Shown: positions 17,352-25,993, counted from the first letter of the stretch. The stretch is 64,000 bases of DNA from Acidobacteriota bacterium (GCA_040754075.1 JBFMDH010000014.1:107403-171402); one strand, 5' to 3'. The notes: generated from the letters alone by a model not told the origin. Translations and numbers: made by a program.

Positions 17352-17493
17352 AATTGTTCAGGAGGTTTCTTTCAAAGTCTTACTTTGCAGTAAGCATCGT
17401 GCGGCAATAATCATTATTGCTACCCCTTGTTCAGAAACATCGCCTTTCGCAAGAATTTTTGAACCAGAAAATGATCCGAGCTGGGAAAATAGT

Positions 17494-17575
17494 GTAGAGG
17501 CAAAGCATCTGAGCGATTGGGGCTTCGCTCAAAGATTCGGGGGCGTACGACGACCTGCGAATGCTTTACCTCTAC
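17494..17575. repeat. Imperfect palindrome with GAGGCAAAGCAT ends
   Basis: GTAGAGGCAAAGCAT (17494-17508) pairs with ATGCTTTACCTCTAC (17561-17575), 14 of 15 positions. An inner hairpin forms around GATTGGGGCTTCGCTC. It lies in the 270-base gap between the VOC gene and ssb. A related element with GAGGCAAAGCATC lies at 32577-32636. Confidence 0.7.
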
Positions 17576-17620
17576 AGAGGGCACCCGCCGAAGCGGGAGC
17601 GGCTGTATCAGGGGACCTAC

Positions 17621-18115
17621 TTAAAAAGGAATTTCGTCTTCGTTAAACTGCACACGGTTTGCTTGCCGCGCAGGGTTCGCTCTGGTGTTTCCACTGCTTT
17701 GTGATTTGCGCTCGGTAACTGTCGTTTGCCGATTTTCACTGACCCCGGCTTTGGCAACCGCAGCTTGCGGCTGTTCATTTTCTGAAATCGGCGAGATGAA
17801 TTGAATATCGGTGCCGCGCACTTCAAGGCTGGTTCGGGTCGCGCCGTTTTGATCTGTCCATTCGCGCTGCGAAAGCGTCCCTTCGACATAAACCTGCCGA
17901 CCTTTGGCTAAATACTGATGCGCAATTTCAGCCTGCCGTCCAAAAAGACTGACGCGAAACCAGGTCGTCACTTCCTGCAATTCACCTGCACGGTCTTTGC
18001 GCCGTTCAGTGGTCGCAACTGAAAAATCGCAAATGGCGGTTCCTTGTGGTGAATAACGAATCTCCGGGTCACGTCCCAGATAACCAACGATGGTGATTTT
18101 ATTGAAACTGGCCAT
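17621..18115 (-). CDS. ssb: Single-stranded DNA-binding protein
   Basis: A 164-residue bacterial SSB. The OB-fold begins MASFNKITIVGYLGRDPEIRY and contains the conserved TTWFRVSLFGRQAEIAHQYL and GRQVYVEGTL segments. A Gln/Asn/Ser-rich linker follows, then the acidic tip DEIPF that docks partner proteins. It coats single-stranded DNA in replication, recombination and repair. AGGAGA lies 7 bases before the ATG. Three dyads of the form TGTTTCA-N4-TGAAACA lie just upstream, so the gene is probably under dedicated transcriptional control. The retron locus begins about 540 bases away on the other strand. Confidence 0.95.
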   Translation of the reverse strand: MASFNKITIVGYLGRDPEIRYSPQGTAICDFSVATTERRKDRAGELQEVTTWFRVSLFGRQAEIAHQYLAKGRQVYVEGTLSQREWTDQNGATRTSLEVRGTDIQFISPISENEQPQAAVAKAGVSENRQTTVTERKSQSSGNTRANPARQANRVQFNEDEIPF

Positions 18116-18164
18116 TGAAGTGTTTCTCCTTCGGTTTTCTTCTTGTTTTTCTGACGTCGCCTAC

Positions 18165-18182
18165 TGTATCACGAGTGAAACA
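18165..18182. promoter_or_regulatory. Operator-like dyad, copy 1
   Basis: TGTATCA-CGAG-TGAAACA, a 7-4-7 dyad with one mismatch between half-sites, 50 bases upstream of the ssb start codon. The same architecture and spacing recur at 18197 and 18312, which supports a specific regulator. The regulator is not identified. Confidence 0.6.
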
Positions 18183-18196
18183 TAGTTGCAAGACAT

Positions 18197-18214
18197 TTTT
18201 TCATCTGTGAAACA
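18197..18214. promoter_or_regulatory. Operator-like dyad, copy 2
   Basis: TTTTTCA-TCTG-TGAAACA has the same 7-4-7 spacing as copies 1 and 3, with the right half-site identical to copy 1 and one base changed in the left half-site. It lies between the divergent ssb gene and the small gene at 18369. Confidence 0.5.
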
Positions 18215-18311
18215 AAAATTTTTCTCGCTCAACTTAACTTACTGGATTTTCAGCAATTTCCCAAAAGCTTCGATTTTTTTAGAAACTTCTCAAAATTTTC
18301 TCTTGCAACAA

Positions 18312-18329
18312 TGTTTCATCCGTGATACA
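18312..18329. promoter_or_regulatory. Operator-like dyad, copy 3
   Basis: TGTTTCA-TCCG-TGATACA is nearly the exact reverse complement of copy 1, and the similarity extends outwards (TTGCAACA on one side, TGTTGCAA on the other after inversion). It is 40 bases before the small gene at 18369, suggesting shared control of both divergent genes. Confidence 0.55.
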
Positions 18330-18368
18330 AGACCGTTGCACGTAAGAAACAAAAGGAGGAAGCCACCG

Positions 18369-18521
18369 ATGAAATGCCTCGAACACCGCTTAGCACACGC
18401 ATTGCGCGCCTTATTATTCGATTTGAAATCCCATCCGCTTGCGCCTGCACTTACCTTACTGGCATTGAAAATTATTATTGCTTTGTATGAGCTTAAAAAT
18501 ATAATAGCCTCATCATCCTGA
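18369..18521 (+). CDS. Small hypothetical protein, 50 residues
   Basis: A short frame with a strong AAAGGAGGA ribosome-binding site 9 bases before its ATG. The product starts MKCLEHRLAHALRALLFDL and continues with one hydrophobic segment (ALTLLALKIIIALYEL) that could be a membrane helix. It is divergent from ssb and placed directly behind the third operator-like dyad. No family is recognised. The ribosome-binding site and the operator context are the main evidence that it is real. Confidence 0.5.
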   Translation: MKCLEHRLAHALRALLFDLKSHPLAPALTLLALKIIIALYELKNIIASSS

Positions 18522-18653
18522 TTGCGGCTTCGGTCAAATATGCTCCCATAAATTTTAAATCCCAAATCAAAAGCGATGGCGGCGGGTAAGCGTAAACAGC
18601 AGTTCCCTGCATCTCGCCAACCAATTGCCTCTTGAGTGATTGGAGTCTGGTCT

Positions 18654-20129
18654 ATGTCAGCAGAAAAAACCTATCTGGAACTTTCGGAAGCGGGCGGCGG
18701 TTCACACAAATTCTATGAAGTTATCGTTAATCATACAGAGCTATCTATTCGTTATGGTCGCATAGGCGATGCAGGACAAACCCAGGTAAAAACGTTTCCC
18801 TCATTTGAAAAAGCCCAGGCTGAAGCCCAGAAGAAAATTAATGAAAAATTGAAGAAAGGTTACGAAGCCGCTGTTCAAGGCGTCCGTCAAAAACGCCCGA
18901 TAACCAGCCGCTCGGCGATGCTCGCACAATTTGCGACGACTACAACGACCTCCCATCAAACCGCCGCCAGGCGTAAGACACCCGGCACGCCATCCATCAA
19001 ACAAGCGCCGATATTATGGAAATTTCATTCCAACTTCGCGGCATTCGGAATTTTTATTAATGATTCGCACTGCTGGATGGGCAATGAAGATGGCAACATC
19101 TTTGCCTTAACCCACGATGGACAGGTGCAGATGAAATTCAAATTGCCCGAAGGCGTGAAATGTCTGGTAGCCGATGACGCCTGGTTGTATGCCGGTTGTA
19201 ATGACGGCAATGTTTATGACCTGACGGGCAAAGTGCCGCGCATCGCTTATGAGATCGCGCCCGATGTTGACATCTTCTGGCTCGACATCGCCGATGGCGT
19301 CCTGGCGGTTTCCGATAATAAAGGAAACGTTACGGTCATCAATCACGAAGACGAATCGCAGTGGTCGAAAAAAAGTCGCGGCGATATGGGCTGGATGGTA
19401 CGCGCGGATGAAATCGGGGTTTATCACGGACACGCAGCGGGCGTCACCATGTACGACTGGGAAGATGGCAGCGTCATCTGGGAACAGGAAACCGAAGGTC
19501 CTGTTTTATTCGGCTGGCAAGAGGAGTCGCTGGTTTATGCCTGCACCGCCAGAGGCGTGATTCACTGTTTTGCCAAAATGGGCATTGCAGCAACGCGCTT
19601 TCATTGCGATGCGGTGATCTTTTCATGCGCCGCGACAGAAGGCGGCAAATACGTTTTCGCAGGCGATAATCAAAGCGCGATTTATTGTTTCAACGAAGCG
19701 GGCGAACGATTGTGGAAACTCGGCACGGGGTGTGGTTCGGCTTATTCCATGCAATATCACAATCAACGGCTTTACATCGTCACCACTGCCGGGGTGCTCG
19801 CCTGCATTGATGCCAGTGAAGCGGCAATCCAAGCCGCGCAATCTGGCACCGTGCCCGACGCCATCAATATCAATGCGCCGCAGGTTGAAGCAGTTTCTGC
19901 AACCACTATTGAAACCACCAATGAAAGCGGCAGCGGTGTGGTGGTCGAATGTTTTCGCGAAGGCGGTAAATTGCGGGTTCGCGTGGTAAGCGAAGGCTTC
20001 AATAAAAATCTGCATTGCCAGTTTCCGAAAGGCATACGCGAAGCCGGGGCGCGCTACATCGTTGACGAAGTGCGCGAAGCGCGCGGCGGCTTTTATCGCG
20101 TGCTCGGCAATATTAAGAAATTGACGTAA
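18654..20129 (+). CDS. WGR-domain protein with C-terminal beta-propeller-like repeats
   Basis: About 491 residues. Residues 1-75 form a WGR domain (LSIRYGRIGDAGQTQVKTF, then the helix SFEKAQAEAQKKINEKLKKGY), a module that binds nucleic acid in PARPs and bacterial homologues. From about residue 120 there are repeats with WMGNEDGNIFALT, WLYAGCNDGNVYDL, SDNKGNVTVIN and FAGDNQSAIYCFN, which read as PQQ/WD-like propeller blades. GGAG lies 8 bases before ATG 18654. It is the first gene of a same-strand row ending in the retron reverse transcriptase, so a role in that system is inferred from location. Confidence 0.85.
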   Translation: MSAEKTYLELSEAGGGSHKFYEVIVNHTELSIRYGRIGDAGQTQVKTFPSFEKAQAEAQKKINEKLKKGYEAAVQGVRQKRPITSRSAMLAQFATTTTTSHQTAARRKTPGTPSIKQAPILWKFHSNFAAFGIFINDSHCWMGNEDGNIFALTHDGQVQMKFKLPEGVKCLVADDAWLYAGCNDGNVYDLTGKVPRIAYEIAPDVDIFWLDIADGVLAVSDNKGNVTVINHEDESQWSKKSRGDMGWMVRADEIGVYHGHAAGVTMYDWEDGSVIWEQETEGPVLFGWQEESLVYACTARGVIHCFAKMGIAATRFHCDAVIFSCAATEGGKYVFAGDNQSAIYCFNEAGERLWKLGTGCGSAYSMQYHNQRLYIVTTAGVLACIDASEAAIQAAQSGTVPDAININAPQVEAVSATTIETTNESGSGVVVECFREGGKLRVRVVSEGFNKNLHCQFPKGIREAGARYIVDEVREARGGFYRVLGNIKKLT

Positions 20130-20136
20130 GCAAAAA

Positions 20137-20281
20137 GGAATCAGGATTCAGGGAAAGGAAAGTATGAAGTAGGAACGCTGAACGATGAACAGAAAGCGGT
20201 TTGCAATTATTCATCGTTTAACATTCCACCTTCATCGTTTCTTCTGCTTTGAATCCTGAATCCTGAATCCCGAATCCTGAA
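20137..20281. repeat. Heptamer palindrome E1 (unit GGATTCA)
   Basis: The left arm contains AGGAATCAGGATTCAGG and the right arm four units of GAATCCT/C. The pairing continues inward (AGTAGGAACGCTGAACGATGA with TCATCGTTTAACATTCCACC), so nearly the entire element can fold into one hairpin. It ends three bases before the ATG of the WGR-HEAT gene and leaves that gene without a visible ribosome-binding site. Confidence 0.75.
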
Positions 20282-20283
20282 CT

Positions 20284-23200
20284 ATGAAACTGATTAAACA
20301 AACGAAACTCGTCTTTCAAGAAGGTCGCTCGGACAAAGTCTATGAAGTAGATTTGTGCGAGGTCAGCGCCAATGGTTTCGTGGTCAATTTTCGGTACGGG
20401 CGACGCGGTACGAATTTGAAAGAGGGAACGAAAACCGAAACCGCAGTTTCACTCATCGAAGCGCAAAAGGTATTCGACAATCTCGTCGCAGAAAAGCTGC
20501 GAAAAGGCTACAAGGATGCTGATGCGCCATCAGGAACACTCGCTTCGCCTCAGCCGGTTGATGTGTGGGGCGCGAAAAAATCCGCTGCCACAAATCCTGA
20601 AGAGGCGCGAAAACAGGCTGTTTTACATCGCTTGCAACAGGGCGACGCGCTCAAAAAACCTGAGAAAAAGAAAAAGGCAGTCTCAAACATCTTTTCGCAA
20701 AATCCCAAACCACAAAATCATTTCTGGTCGCTGGAACGCGCCATCTGGCGAGCCGGTGAATTAAAAATCCGGGAGGCTGCGCCTTACCTCGTTCAACTGC
20801 TTGGCACAGGCGATGCCTTGCGCGATTACTGCATCGCCTGGTCACTCGGTTTTTGCGGCGATGAACAAACCATTGCGCCTCTTAGCCAGCTTTACCAAAA
20901 CCGCACCAAACCCGAAATGGTTCGTCGTATCGCCTGCGAAGCGCTGCTGAAACTTTCCGATGATGCGACCAAAGCGGCTTTTCGCAACCAGCTAATCAAT
21001 CAATTGCCATCTGAATTAAGCTATCTGGCAAGGCAAGGCACGCCTGAAACTTTTGAAAAAGTTCTGAATGAATACCTTGAAACCGACGACCAGAGCCACT
21101 TTCAGGTTCTCGAAACAATTTATCTGCTCGACAATGAAATCGCGCGACCGGCGCTGTTGAATTTGCTTCGCACTGCGCCACTCAAGCCGAATTATTTCAA
21201 AGCGCTGCGGCATATCTTCAAAGCTGCAGAATATCGTCGTGACGCAGAGGTGTTTGGCTTGCTTGCTTATCGTTTTGAAAAAGCCCGCGCCAATTTTTCC
21301 ACCTGGACGGCGTTGGATAAACCTTCGCGTTATGCCACCTGGGTCTATGTCGGCGATGCGCGCAACTATCGCGCCGAAGACCACATTCAAAATGCCCGTG
21401 AAGAGATTCAAAAGCCCGCTTCGCGCATCGCTTACAGCACGCGCACACGCATCTATTTGCGCAAGCGGGTTTGGCGAACGCTTAGAAGACTCGGACAACC
21501 TGGCGACCTCGATTATGTGAAAATGGCGGTTGGTGTATTGCTGGCATATTCAGATGCGGACGCCGTTTCTGTGAGAGAGTCCACGATTTTCGATCCGTCG
21601 AAACCTGATTTGGTTAAAACCTACTGGGACGCTTTTGCCGGTTACTGGGCGTTCAATCATATTCTCTACACCAACAGCCCGCGCTATTATCTGCGCCGCA
21701 ACTCGAAAGCCTGGCGTTGCAAATCCGCCTACAAACCGGGCGATGCTGCGCCGAAAACACGCGAAGAAGCTTACCCGCATTTGTGGGAAAAACGACCTGA
21801 AGGATTATTGCACCTGATTGCCGAAAGCAATTGTTCGCCGGTGCTGGAATTTGCCACGCGCGCCCTGAATAGCTGTAAAACCTTTTGTGATGAACTTGAT
21901 ATTGAAACGATTTTGATGATTCTGGCGCGACCTTATGAATGCACGGCTAAACTGGGATTTGCGCTCGCGCAAAAACATTACAATCCAGGTGCGCCGCATC
22001 GCGACCTGCTGCTCGCGCTTGCTAACTGCGCGTTAGAAGAAGCGCGATTGCAAGCCTGTCGGTGGGCGAATGATGCGCGCGACCGTTTAATTCATGATAA
22101 TGAATTCATTGCCGCATTGGTTTTCAGCCCGCATGCTGACACCCGCAATTTCGCCAAACAGTTGGTGCGTTCCGTCACATTTTCCGAGGCTAATGCGAAA
22201 TCGCTGGTTGAAAAACTGATTAACGGACTACGCAACCTCGAGGCTTCGCAAACCGACGAAGCTCGCGACATTGCCGATACCATTTTGAAAGGTTTCCCGG
22301 TACAACTTCGCGCGCTTTCGATGCCGTTGATTTTGCAACTGCTCGCGCACCCGCTGCTTGAAGTTCAGGAACTCGGCGGCAACATACTGCTTGCGCACCA
22401 AACGCCCGCCGCACATTTGCCCGAAGCGATTATCAATTCGCTCATCAATTCATCGTTTGAAACCTTGCGCGGCATCGGCATCAAACTTTTCGGACAAATT
22501 GATGAGTTGAATTTATTTGAGCGCGACAGTGTCATCGCCAATTTCGCGATGCACGAACTTGAAGATATTCGCAAATCTATTCGCCCGATTATTCACAAGC
22601 TCTGCTATCCGCCGATGCCGCCCGACTCGCGCCATGAGATTTTACCGATTGAGCCTGTAGACGACCCGCTTACCGCTGAACAGCGCAAAACCTTTTCACT
22701 CAAACTCGCAGACCGTTTCTTAAAAGCCTTATTTGAAAAAGAGGTTCACGCAGGTGTGCATTCGATGCTGGTTAAAATCATGCGCGAAGATTTAGCCGGG
22801 CATTGGCTGGCTGTATCAACAACCGGAAGCGCCTGGAAATTGATTCACGCCGAATCGCAGGCGGCACAGGAACTCGGCGGCGTGTTGCTTGAATACCTTG
22901 CCGACTGTGATTTCACTGTCGCGCAGGACATGGATTTTTCCGACCTCGTCGAACTTTCCAATCACCAGGTGCTCGCTGTGCGTCAATCGTCCTGGCTGCT
23001 TTTTGCAAAGATGCTGCATCGACTGCAACACCAGATGAATCCGCAAAACCATCTGGATGAGATGGCGAAAGCCGTTAAACTTCTTGATGCCGAGTGGGAT
23101 GATTCGCGCGATTTCTGGTTCAAAATGTTCGACACCTATTTCACCGCCGAAGAGTTCACAGCGGGCATTCTCATCAACGTCTGCGATAGTGTGCGCCCAG

Positions 23201-23631
23201 CGGTGCAAGCATTCGGACGTAAACTCATCACACGGTTTTTTGCCGAAGCCGATGGCGTCGAATACCTGCTCAAACTGAGCGAACATCCAAGCGCCGATTT
23301 GCAGACCTTTGCGACCAATTATCTCGAAGGTTACGCAGCCAATCACCCTGAACGCTTAAACGAAATGCGTCACTATTTTTTAAGCGTACTATCGCGCGTC
23401 AACAAAGCTCGCGTCGCGAAAAATCGCATCTTGAATTTTTTGACCAATGAGGCGCAAAAGAGCGAAACGGCAGCACGCATCGTTGCGGAAATTCTGGCGC
23501 GGCAATCCGTGACGATGGCAATTGGCGATAAAGCCGCAACCCTTGAAGCGATGCTGAAAATTCATCGCGCTTTTCCACAAATTCAATTGCCAATCGAAGT
23601 CAAACAACCGGAGGTGCGCCATGCTTTTTGA
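20284..23631 (+). CDS. WGR-domain protein with long HEAT-like helical repeats
   Basis: A 1,115-residue protein. A WGR domain occupies residues 1-80 (VYEVDLCEVSANGFVVNFRYGRRGTNLKEGTKT, helix LIEAQKVFDNLVAEKLRKGY). After a charged linker the rest is alpha-helical repeat, for example AAPYLVQLLGTGDALRDYCIAWSLGFC and later LPLILQLLAHPLLEVQELGGNILLA in pattern, consistent with HEAT-like solenoids. No catalytic motif is seen. It shares the WGR module with the previous gene and overlaps the following winged-helix/SWIM gene by 11 bases, so the two are probably co-translated. Function inferred: nucleic-acid-binding scaffold of the retron locus. Confidence 0.85.
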   Translation: MKLIKQTKLVFQEGRSDKVYEVDLCEVSANGFVVNFRYGRRGTNLKEGTKTETAVSLIEAQKVFDNLVAEKLRKGYKDADAPSGTLASPQPVDVWGAKKSAATNPEEARKQAVLHRLQQGDALKKPEKKKKAVSNIFSQNPKPQNHFWSLERAIWRAGELKIREAAPYLVQLLGTGDALRDYCIAWSLGFCGDEQTIAPLSQLYQNRTKPEMVRRIACEALLKLSDDATKAAFRNQLINQLPSELSYLARQGTPETFEKVLNEYLETDDQSHFQVLETIYLLDNEIARPALLNLLRTAPLKPNYFKALRHIFKAAEYRRDAEVFGLLAYRFEKARANFSTWTALDKPSRYATWVYVGDARNYRAEDHIQNAREEIQKPASRIAYSTRTRIYLRKRVWRTLRRLGQPGDLDYVKMAVGVLLAYSDADAVSVRESTIFDPSKPDLVKTYWDAFAGYWAFNHILYTNSPRYYLRRNSKAWRCKSAYKPGDAAPKTREEAYPHLWEKRPEGLLHLIAESNCSPVLEFATRALNSCKTFCDELDIETILMILARPYECTAKLGFALAQKHYNPGAPHRDLLLALANCALEEARLQACRWANDARDRLIHDNEFIAALVFSPHADTRNFAKQLVRSVTFSEANAKSLVEKLINGLRNLEASQTDEARDIADTILKGFPVQLRALSMPLILQLLAHPLLEVQELGGNILLAHQTPAAHLPEAIINSLINSSFETLRGIGIKLFGQIDELNLFERDSVIANFAMHELEDIRKSIRPIIHKLCYPPMPPDSRHEILPIEPVDDPLTAEQRKTFSLKLADRFLKALFEKEVHAGVHSMLVKIMREDLAGHWLAVSTTGSAWKLIHAESQAAQELGGVLLEYLADCDFTVAQDMDFSDLVELSNHQVLAVRQSSWLLFAKMLHRLQHQMNPQNHLDEMAKAVKLLDAEWDDSRDFWFKMFDTYFTAEEFTAGILINVCDSVRPAVQAFGRKLITRFFAEADGVEYLLKLSEHPSADLQTFATNYLEGYAANHPERLNEMRHYFLSVLSRVNKARVAKNRILNFLTNEAQKSETAARIVAEILARQSVTMAIGDKAATLEAMLKIHRAFPQIQLPIEVKQPEVRHAF

Positions 23632-25258
23632 TTATCGTTTTAAAGGCAGCACGACCGTTGCAAATGCGGCGAGCGAAACCCGCATGAGTTTTGCGCCGGA
23701 CACCAATCGCCAGCCGACCTACTTTTACGGCGAACTCGCCAAACAGCTTGAATTTCGCGAAGCCATCAGCGCCTTGCACGATGTGGTGGTTTCCGATTTA
23801 CGCACACAAAAAAAGGACAAGACGGCATACAAAGAATGGGCGGCACAGCAAGAACAGATTGACTGGCAACTGGTGGTTGATGAACGCTCGCAAGTCGGCG
23901 CGCGCATCAAACAATTGCAAGAGGAACTCGACGCACTCAGAAACCGCAGCCTGTCGCGCTTTAAACCATACTATGAAGCGCAATCGCGTTTCCGCATGTA
24001 CGCCTGGAAACATAACCTCGCGGTGCGGGTGATTCTCGACCCGGTAATCACCGTACACCCCGATGAAGTTTTTTTTGAATGTTTCAGCAAAGATGAATCG
24101 AGTTATGCGCGACTCGGCGCAAGTTATGAAGTATTCAAAAGCGTCGGCGAATTCGCGTGTGGCACTACCAACATTGATTATTCCGCCGCGCTTTATGATG
24201 AATTCCAGAAAATCCGCACCTATAAAAACACGCGCTTTGAAATCGACCCGTCGGGGTTCGACATTCAAACCACCAACGAAGAGGCATACAAAGAAGTCAA
24301 AATTGATTTGCCCGACAGTTGGGTGCGCGGATTCCTGCAAGTCAATTCGGCAATGGCGATGCCGATGACCTCATTCTATCTGCATCCGATGGATGTGCAT
24401 AATCTCTGTTTCGTGTTGCGTCGTCACAAAGAAAAGGTGGGACCGCGCAGTATGCGTTATCACCTGAAACCGGGCGAGCCGGTGCGCGTGGTCTTCGAGC
24501 CGTTCAATATCGAAGTCCGTTGTCCGCGTTCGATTTTTGAAGGAACCGATGAACAGGAAATTCGCGTGTGGGGCAGACGGCGAATCCTGACGCTTGAACG
24601 CTTGATTCCGGTGGCAAAACAATTCACCGTGCATCTGCTGGGTACGGGCTTACCGTCATTTTACGTAGCCGACCTCGGCGATATGTCATTCACTCTGGGG
24701 TTATCGGGATGGACAGTGAATGATTGGTCACGCGCCGGTAATTTCGATTTACTGGCACCACGCGCAGAGGTTGACAGCCTGACCAAACAGCGGGTTTTCG
24801 ATTGCCTCAAAGAGCGTTGGCTCGATAGCCCCGATGTGCTGGCTTCGCGTTTGCAATTAGACCGCGCGGTTGTACTCGGCGCGCTTGGCGCATACACACA
24901 AGCCGGTCGCGCTATCTTTGATTTAAACAAAGGCGTCTATCGCGTGCGTGAATTGAGCAATGAGCCGTTGCCGATGGATAAACTCCGCTTTGCGAGTGAA
25001 CGCGAAGAAAAGGCTACCGGGTTCATTCGTCAAAATGCGGTTACCGTTTCGAGTAAAAATATCAATGATGTCGGATATTTGGTTTTGCAAGGCAGCGTGC
25101 AGGATACGGATAAAACCTTCGCGCCATCGCTTACCATTGATCGCGATGAGCGCCTGTTGAATGCGCAATGCACCTGCAACTGGCATAAACAGAACAAGCT
25201 CTTTAAAGGACCCTGCGAACACCTCCTGGCTTTGAGGATGAAGGGCGCAGGACGCTGA
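23621..25258 (+). CDS. Winged-helix plus SWIM zinc-finger protein (WHSWIM type)
   Basis: A 545-residue protein. A winged-helix-like region lies around residues 385-440 (TKQRVFDCLKERWLDSPDVLASRL and the following wing GVYRVREL). The SWIM zinc finger is at the end, with Cys517-x-Cys519, then Cys532-x-His534 (CTCNWHK and PCEH), a nucleic-acid or protein-binding module. The N-terminal half is unassigned, with a helical stretch at 60-120. GGAGGTG lies just before the ATG. From memory, one published retron class (I recall type XIII, myxobacterial-like) is associated with WHSWIM proteins, which fits its place 100 bases before the retron RNA. Confidence 0.85.
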   Translation: MLFDYRFKGSTTVANAASETRMSFAPDTNRQPTYFYGELAKQLEFREAISALHDVVVSDLRTQKKDKTAYKEWAAQQEQIDWQLVVDERSQVGARIKQLQEELDALRNRSLSRFKPYYEAQSRFRMYAWKHNLAVRVILDPVITVHPDEVFFECFSKDESSYARLGASYEVFKSVGEFACGTTNIDYSAALYDEFQKIRTYKNTRFEIDPSGFDIQTTNEEAYKEVKIDLPDSWVRGFLQVNSAMAMPMTSFYLHPMDVHNLCFVLRRHKEKVGPRSMRYHLKPGEPVRVVFEPFNIEVRCPRSIFEGTDEQEIRVWGRRRILTLERLIPVAKQFTVHLLGTGLPSFYVADLGDMSFTLGLSGWTVNDWSRAGNFDLLAPRAEVDSLTKQRVFDCLKERWLDSPDVLASRLQLDRAVVLGALGAYTQAGRAIFDLNKGVYRVRELSNEPLPMDKLRFASEREEKATGFIRQNAVTVSSKNINDVGYLVLQGSVQDTDKTFAPSLTIDRDERLLNAQCTCNWHKQNKLFKGPCEHLLALRMKGAGR

Positions 25259-25333
25259 AGAAGAAGGGGAGAAAGGGAGAAAGGGAGAGGAGGAGACAAG
25301 AGAAAAACGATGTGAAATTCCCTTCTCTCGCCC
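25255..25333. repeat. Heptamer repeat E2 (unit GGGAGAA), partial palindrome
   Basis: A purine tract of GGGAGAA-type units follows the stop codon of the winged-helix/SWIM gene, with a shorter pyrimidine arm at about 25318-25333 (TTCCCTTCTCTC). The same unit occurs at 52001-52086 and 59095-59165. The element separates the protein genes from the first retron RNA unit. Confidence 0.6.
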
Positions 25334-25358
25334 ACTGTAAAATTGCTCTTTGAAAATT

Positions 25359-25591
25359 GGCGCAGTAATTCGCGAGTGTGACCTTGCAACCCGGATGATG
25401 GATCGTCATCCATGCGTTCAGTTGTTCCATGCTTCACTGGTCTGCTCTTGACTGTGCGGGTCTTTCGCCTACCCTAGCGATTTGCGGTTGGTTTTCTGCA
25501 AAGAAAATGTGCCACGGTAGGCGAGACCCGCTGGAGTTGAGCAAGCCCAGTCCTTTGACCTTTACGAAGATCGTTTGCGAATGATTGCGCC
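25359..25591 (+). ncRNA. Retron msr-msd-like RNA, unit A
   Basis: The a1 segment GGCGCAGTAATTCGC (25359-25373) pairs with a2 GCGAATGATTGCGCC (25577-25591), 13 Watson-Crick pairs and one wobble. The msr hairpin is GGATGA-TGGATCG-TCATCC (25393-25411). The msd stem pairs 25436-25473 with 25516-25551, including GCGGGTCT..CGCCTACC with GGTAGGCGAGACCCGC. The loop holds ATTTGCGGTTGG, also found in unit B. Against unit B (25695-25910) the flanks are conserved, while stem bases change in compensating pairs. Position and strand match a template RNA for the downstream reverse transcriptase. Confidence 0.8.
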
Positions 25592-25595
25592 TGTT

Positions 25596-25690
25596 CCGTC
25601 CGGCAAGTCTGGCAAGTCTTGCCAAGTCCAGCGAGTCCGCAGTAATGAGGCTCGCAAGACTGGTGACTTGCCAGACTCGCCAGACTTTTT
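25596..25690 (+). terminator. Long hairpin with T run between the two retron RNA units
   Basis: GTCCGGCAAGTCTGGCAAGTC (19 of 21 positions) pairs with the segment ending CAGACTCGCCAGAC, and the inner part (CCAAGTCCAGCGAG against CTCGCAAGACTGG) extends the stem to a loop near 25640. Five T residues follow at 25686-25690. It is built of repeated 9-base GGCAAGTCT-like units. It may end transcription of unit A, or be a separate structured element. Confidence 0.55.
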
Positions 25691-25694
25691 GTGC

Positions 25695-25910
25695 GGCGAG
25701 TTGTGTGAGACTTGCAACCCGAATGGTGGATCGCCATTCTTGCGCTTAGCTTTTTCACGCATCACTGGTCTGCTCTCGACTGTGCGGTCCTATCACCGGT
25801 AGTGCTATTTGCGGTTGGCAATCCGTAAATGAAATGAGCACTACCGGTGATGTCCCGCTTGAGTTGAGCAAGCCCAGTCCTTTGAAGTTTACGAAGACAA
25901 GCAACTCGCC
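25695..25910 (+). ncRNA. Retron msr-msd-like RNA, unit B
   Basis: The a1 segment GGCGAGTTG (25695-25703) pairs perfectly with a2 CAACTCGCC (25902-25910). The msr hairpin is GAATGG-TGGATCG-CCATTC (25721-25739), with the same loop as unit A but different, still complementary, stem bases. The msd stem ATCACCGGTAGTGCT (25792-25806) pairs perfectly with AGCACTACCGGTGAT (25837-25851), and the outer stem uses CACTGGTCTGCTCTCGACT with AGTTGAGCAAGCCCAGT. It lies 84 bases before the reverse transcriptase start, the normal place for a retron RNA. Confidence 0.85.
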
Positions 25911-25917
25911 ATCCTTC

Positions 25918-25989
25918 AAGTAATGAGTGATGAATAATGAATTATGTCATCGAACTACTCATCACTCATCACTCATTACTCATCACTAC
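25918..25989. repeat. Heptamer palindrome E3 (unit ATGAGTG)
   Basis: AGTAATGAGTGATGAATAATGA on the left faces ACTCATCACTCATCACTCATTACTCATCAC on the right. It fills the space between retron RNA unit B and the probable ATG of the reverse transcriptase at 25994. If translated from ATG 25937 it encodes ITHHSLLIT. The same unit is at 50286-50419. Confidence 0.7.
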
Positions 25990-25993
25990 TGTT

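Noticed and set aside
25562..25802. Short open frames in both directions across the retron RNA region
   Set aside because: The DNA shows paired, covarying RNA structures; the frames have no ribosome-binding sites and differ between the two RNA units.
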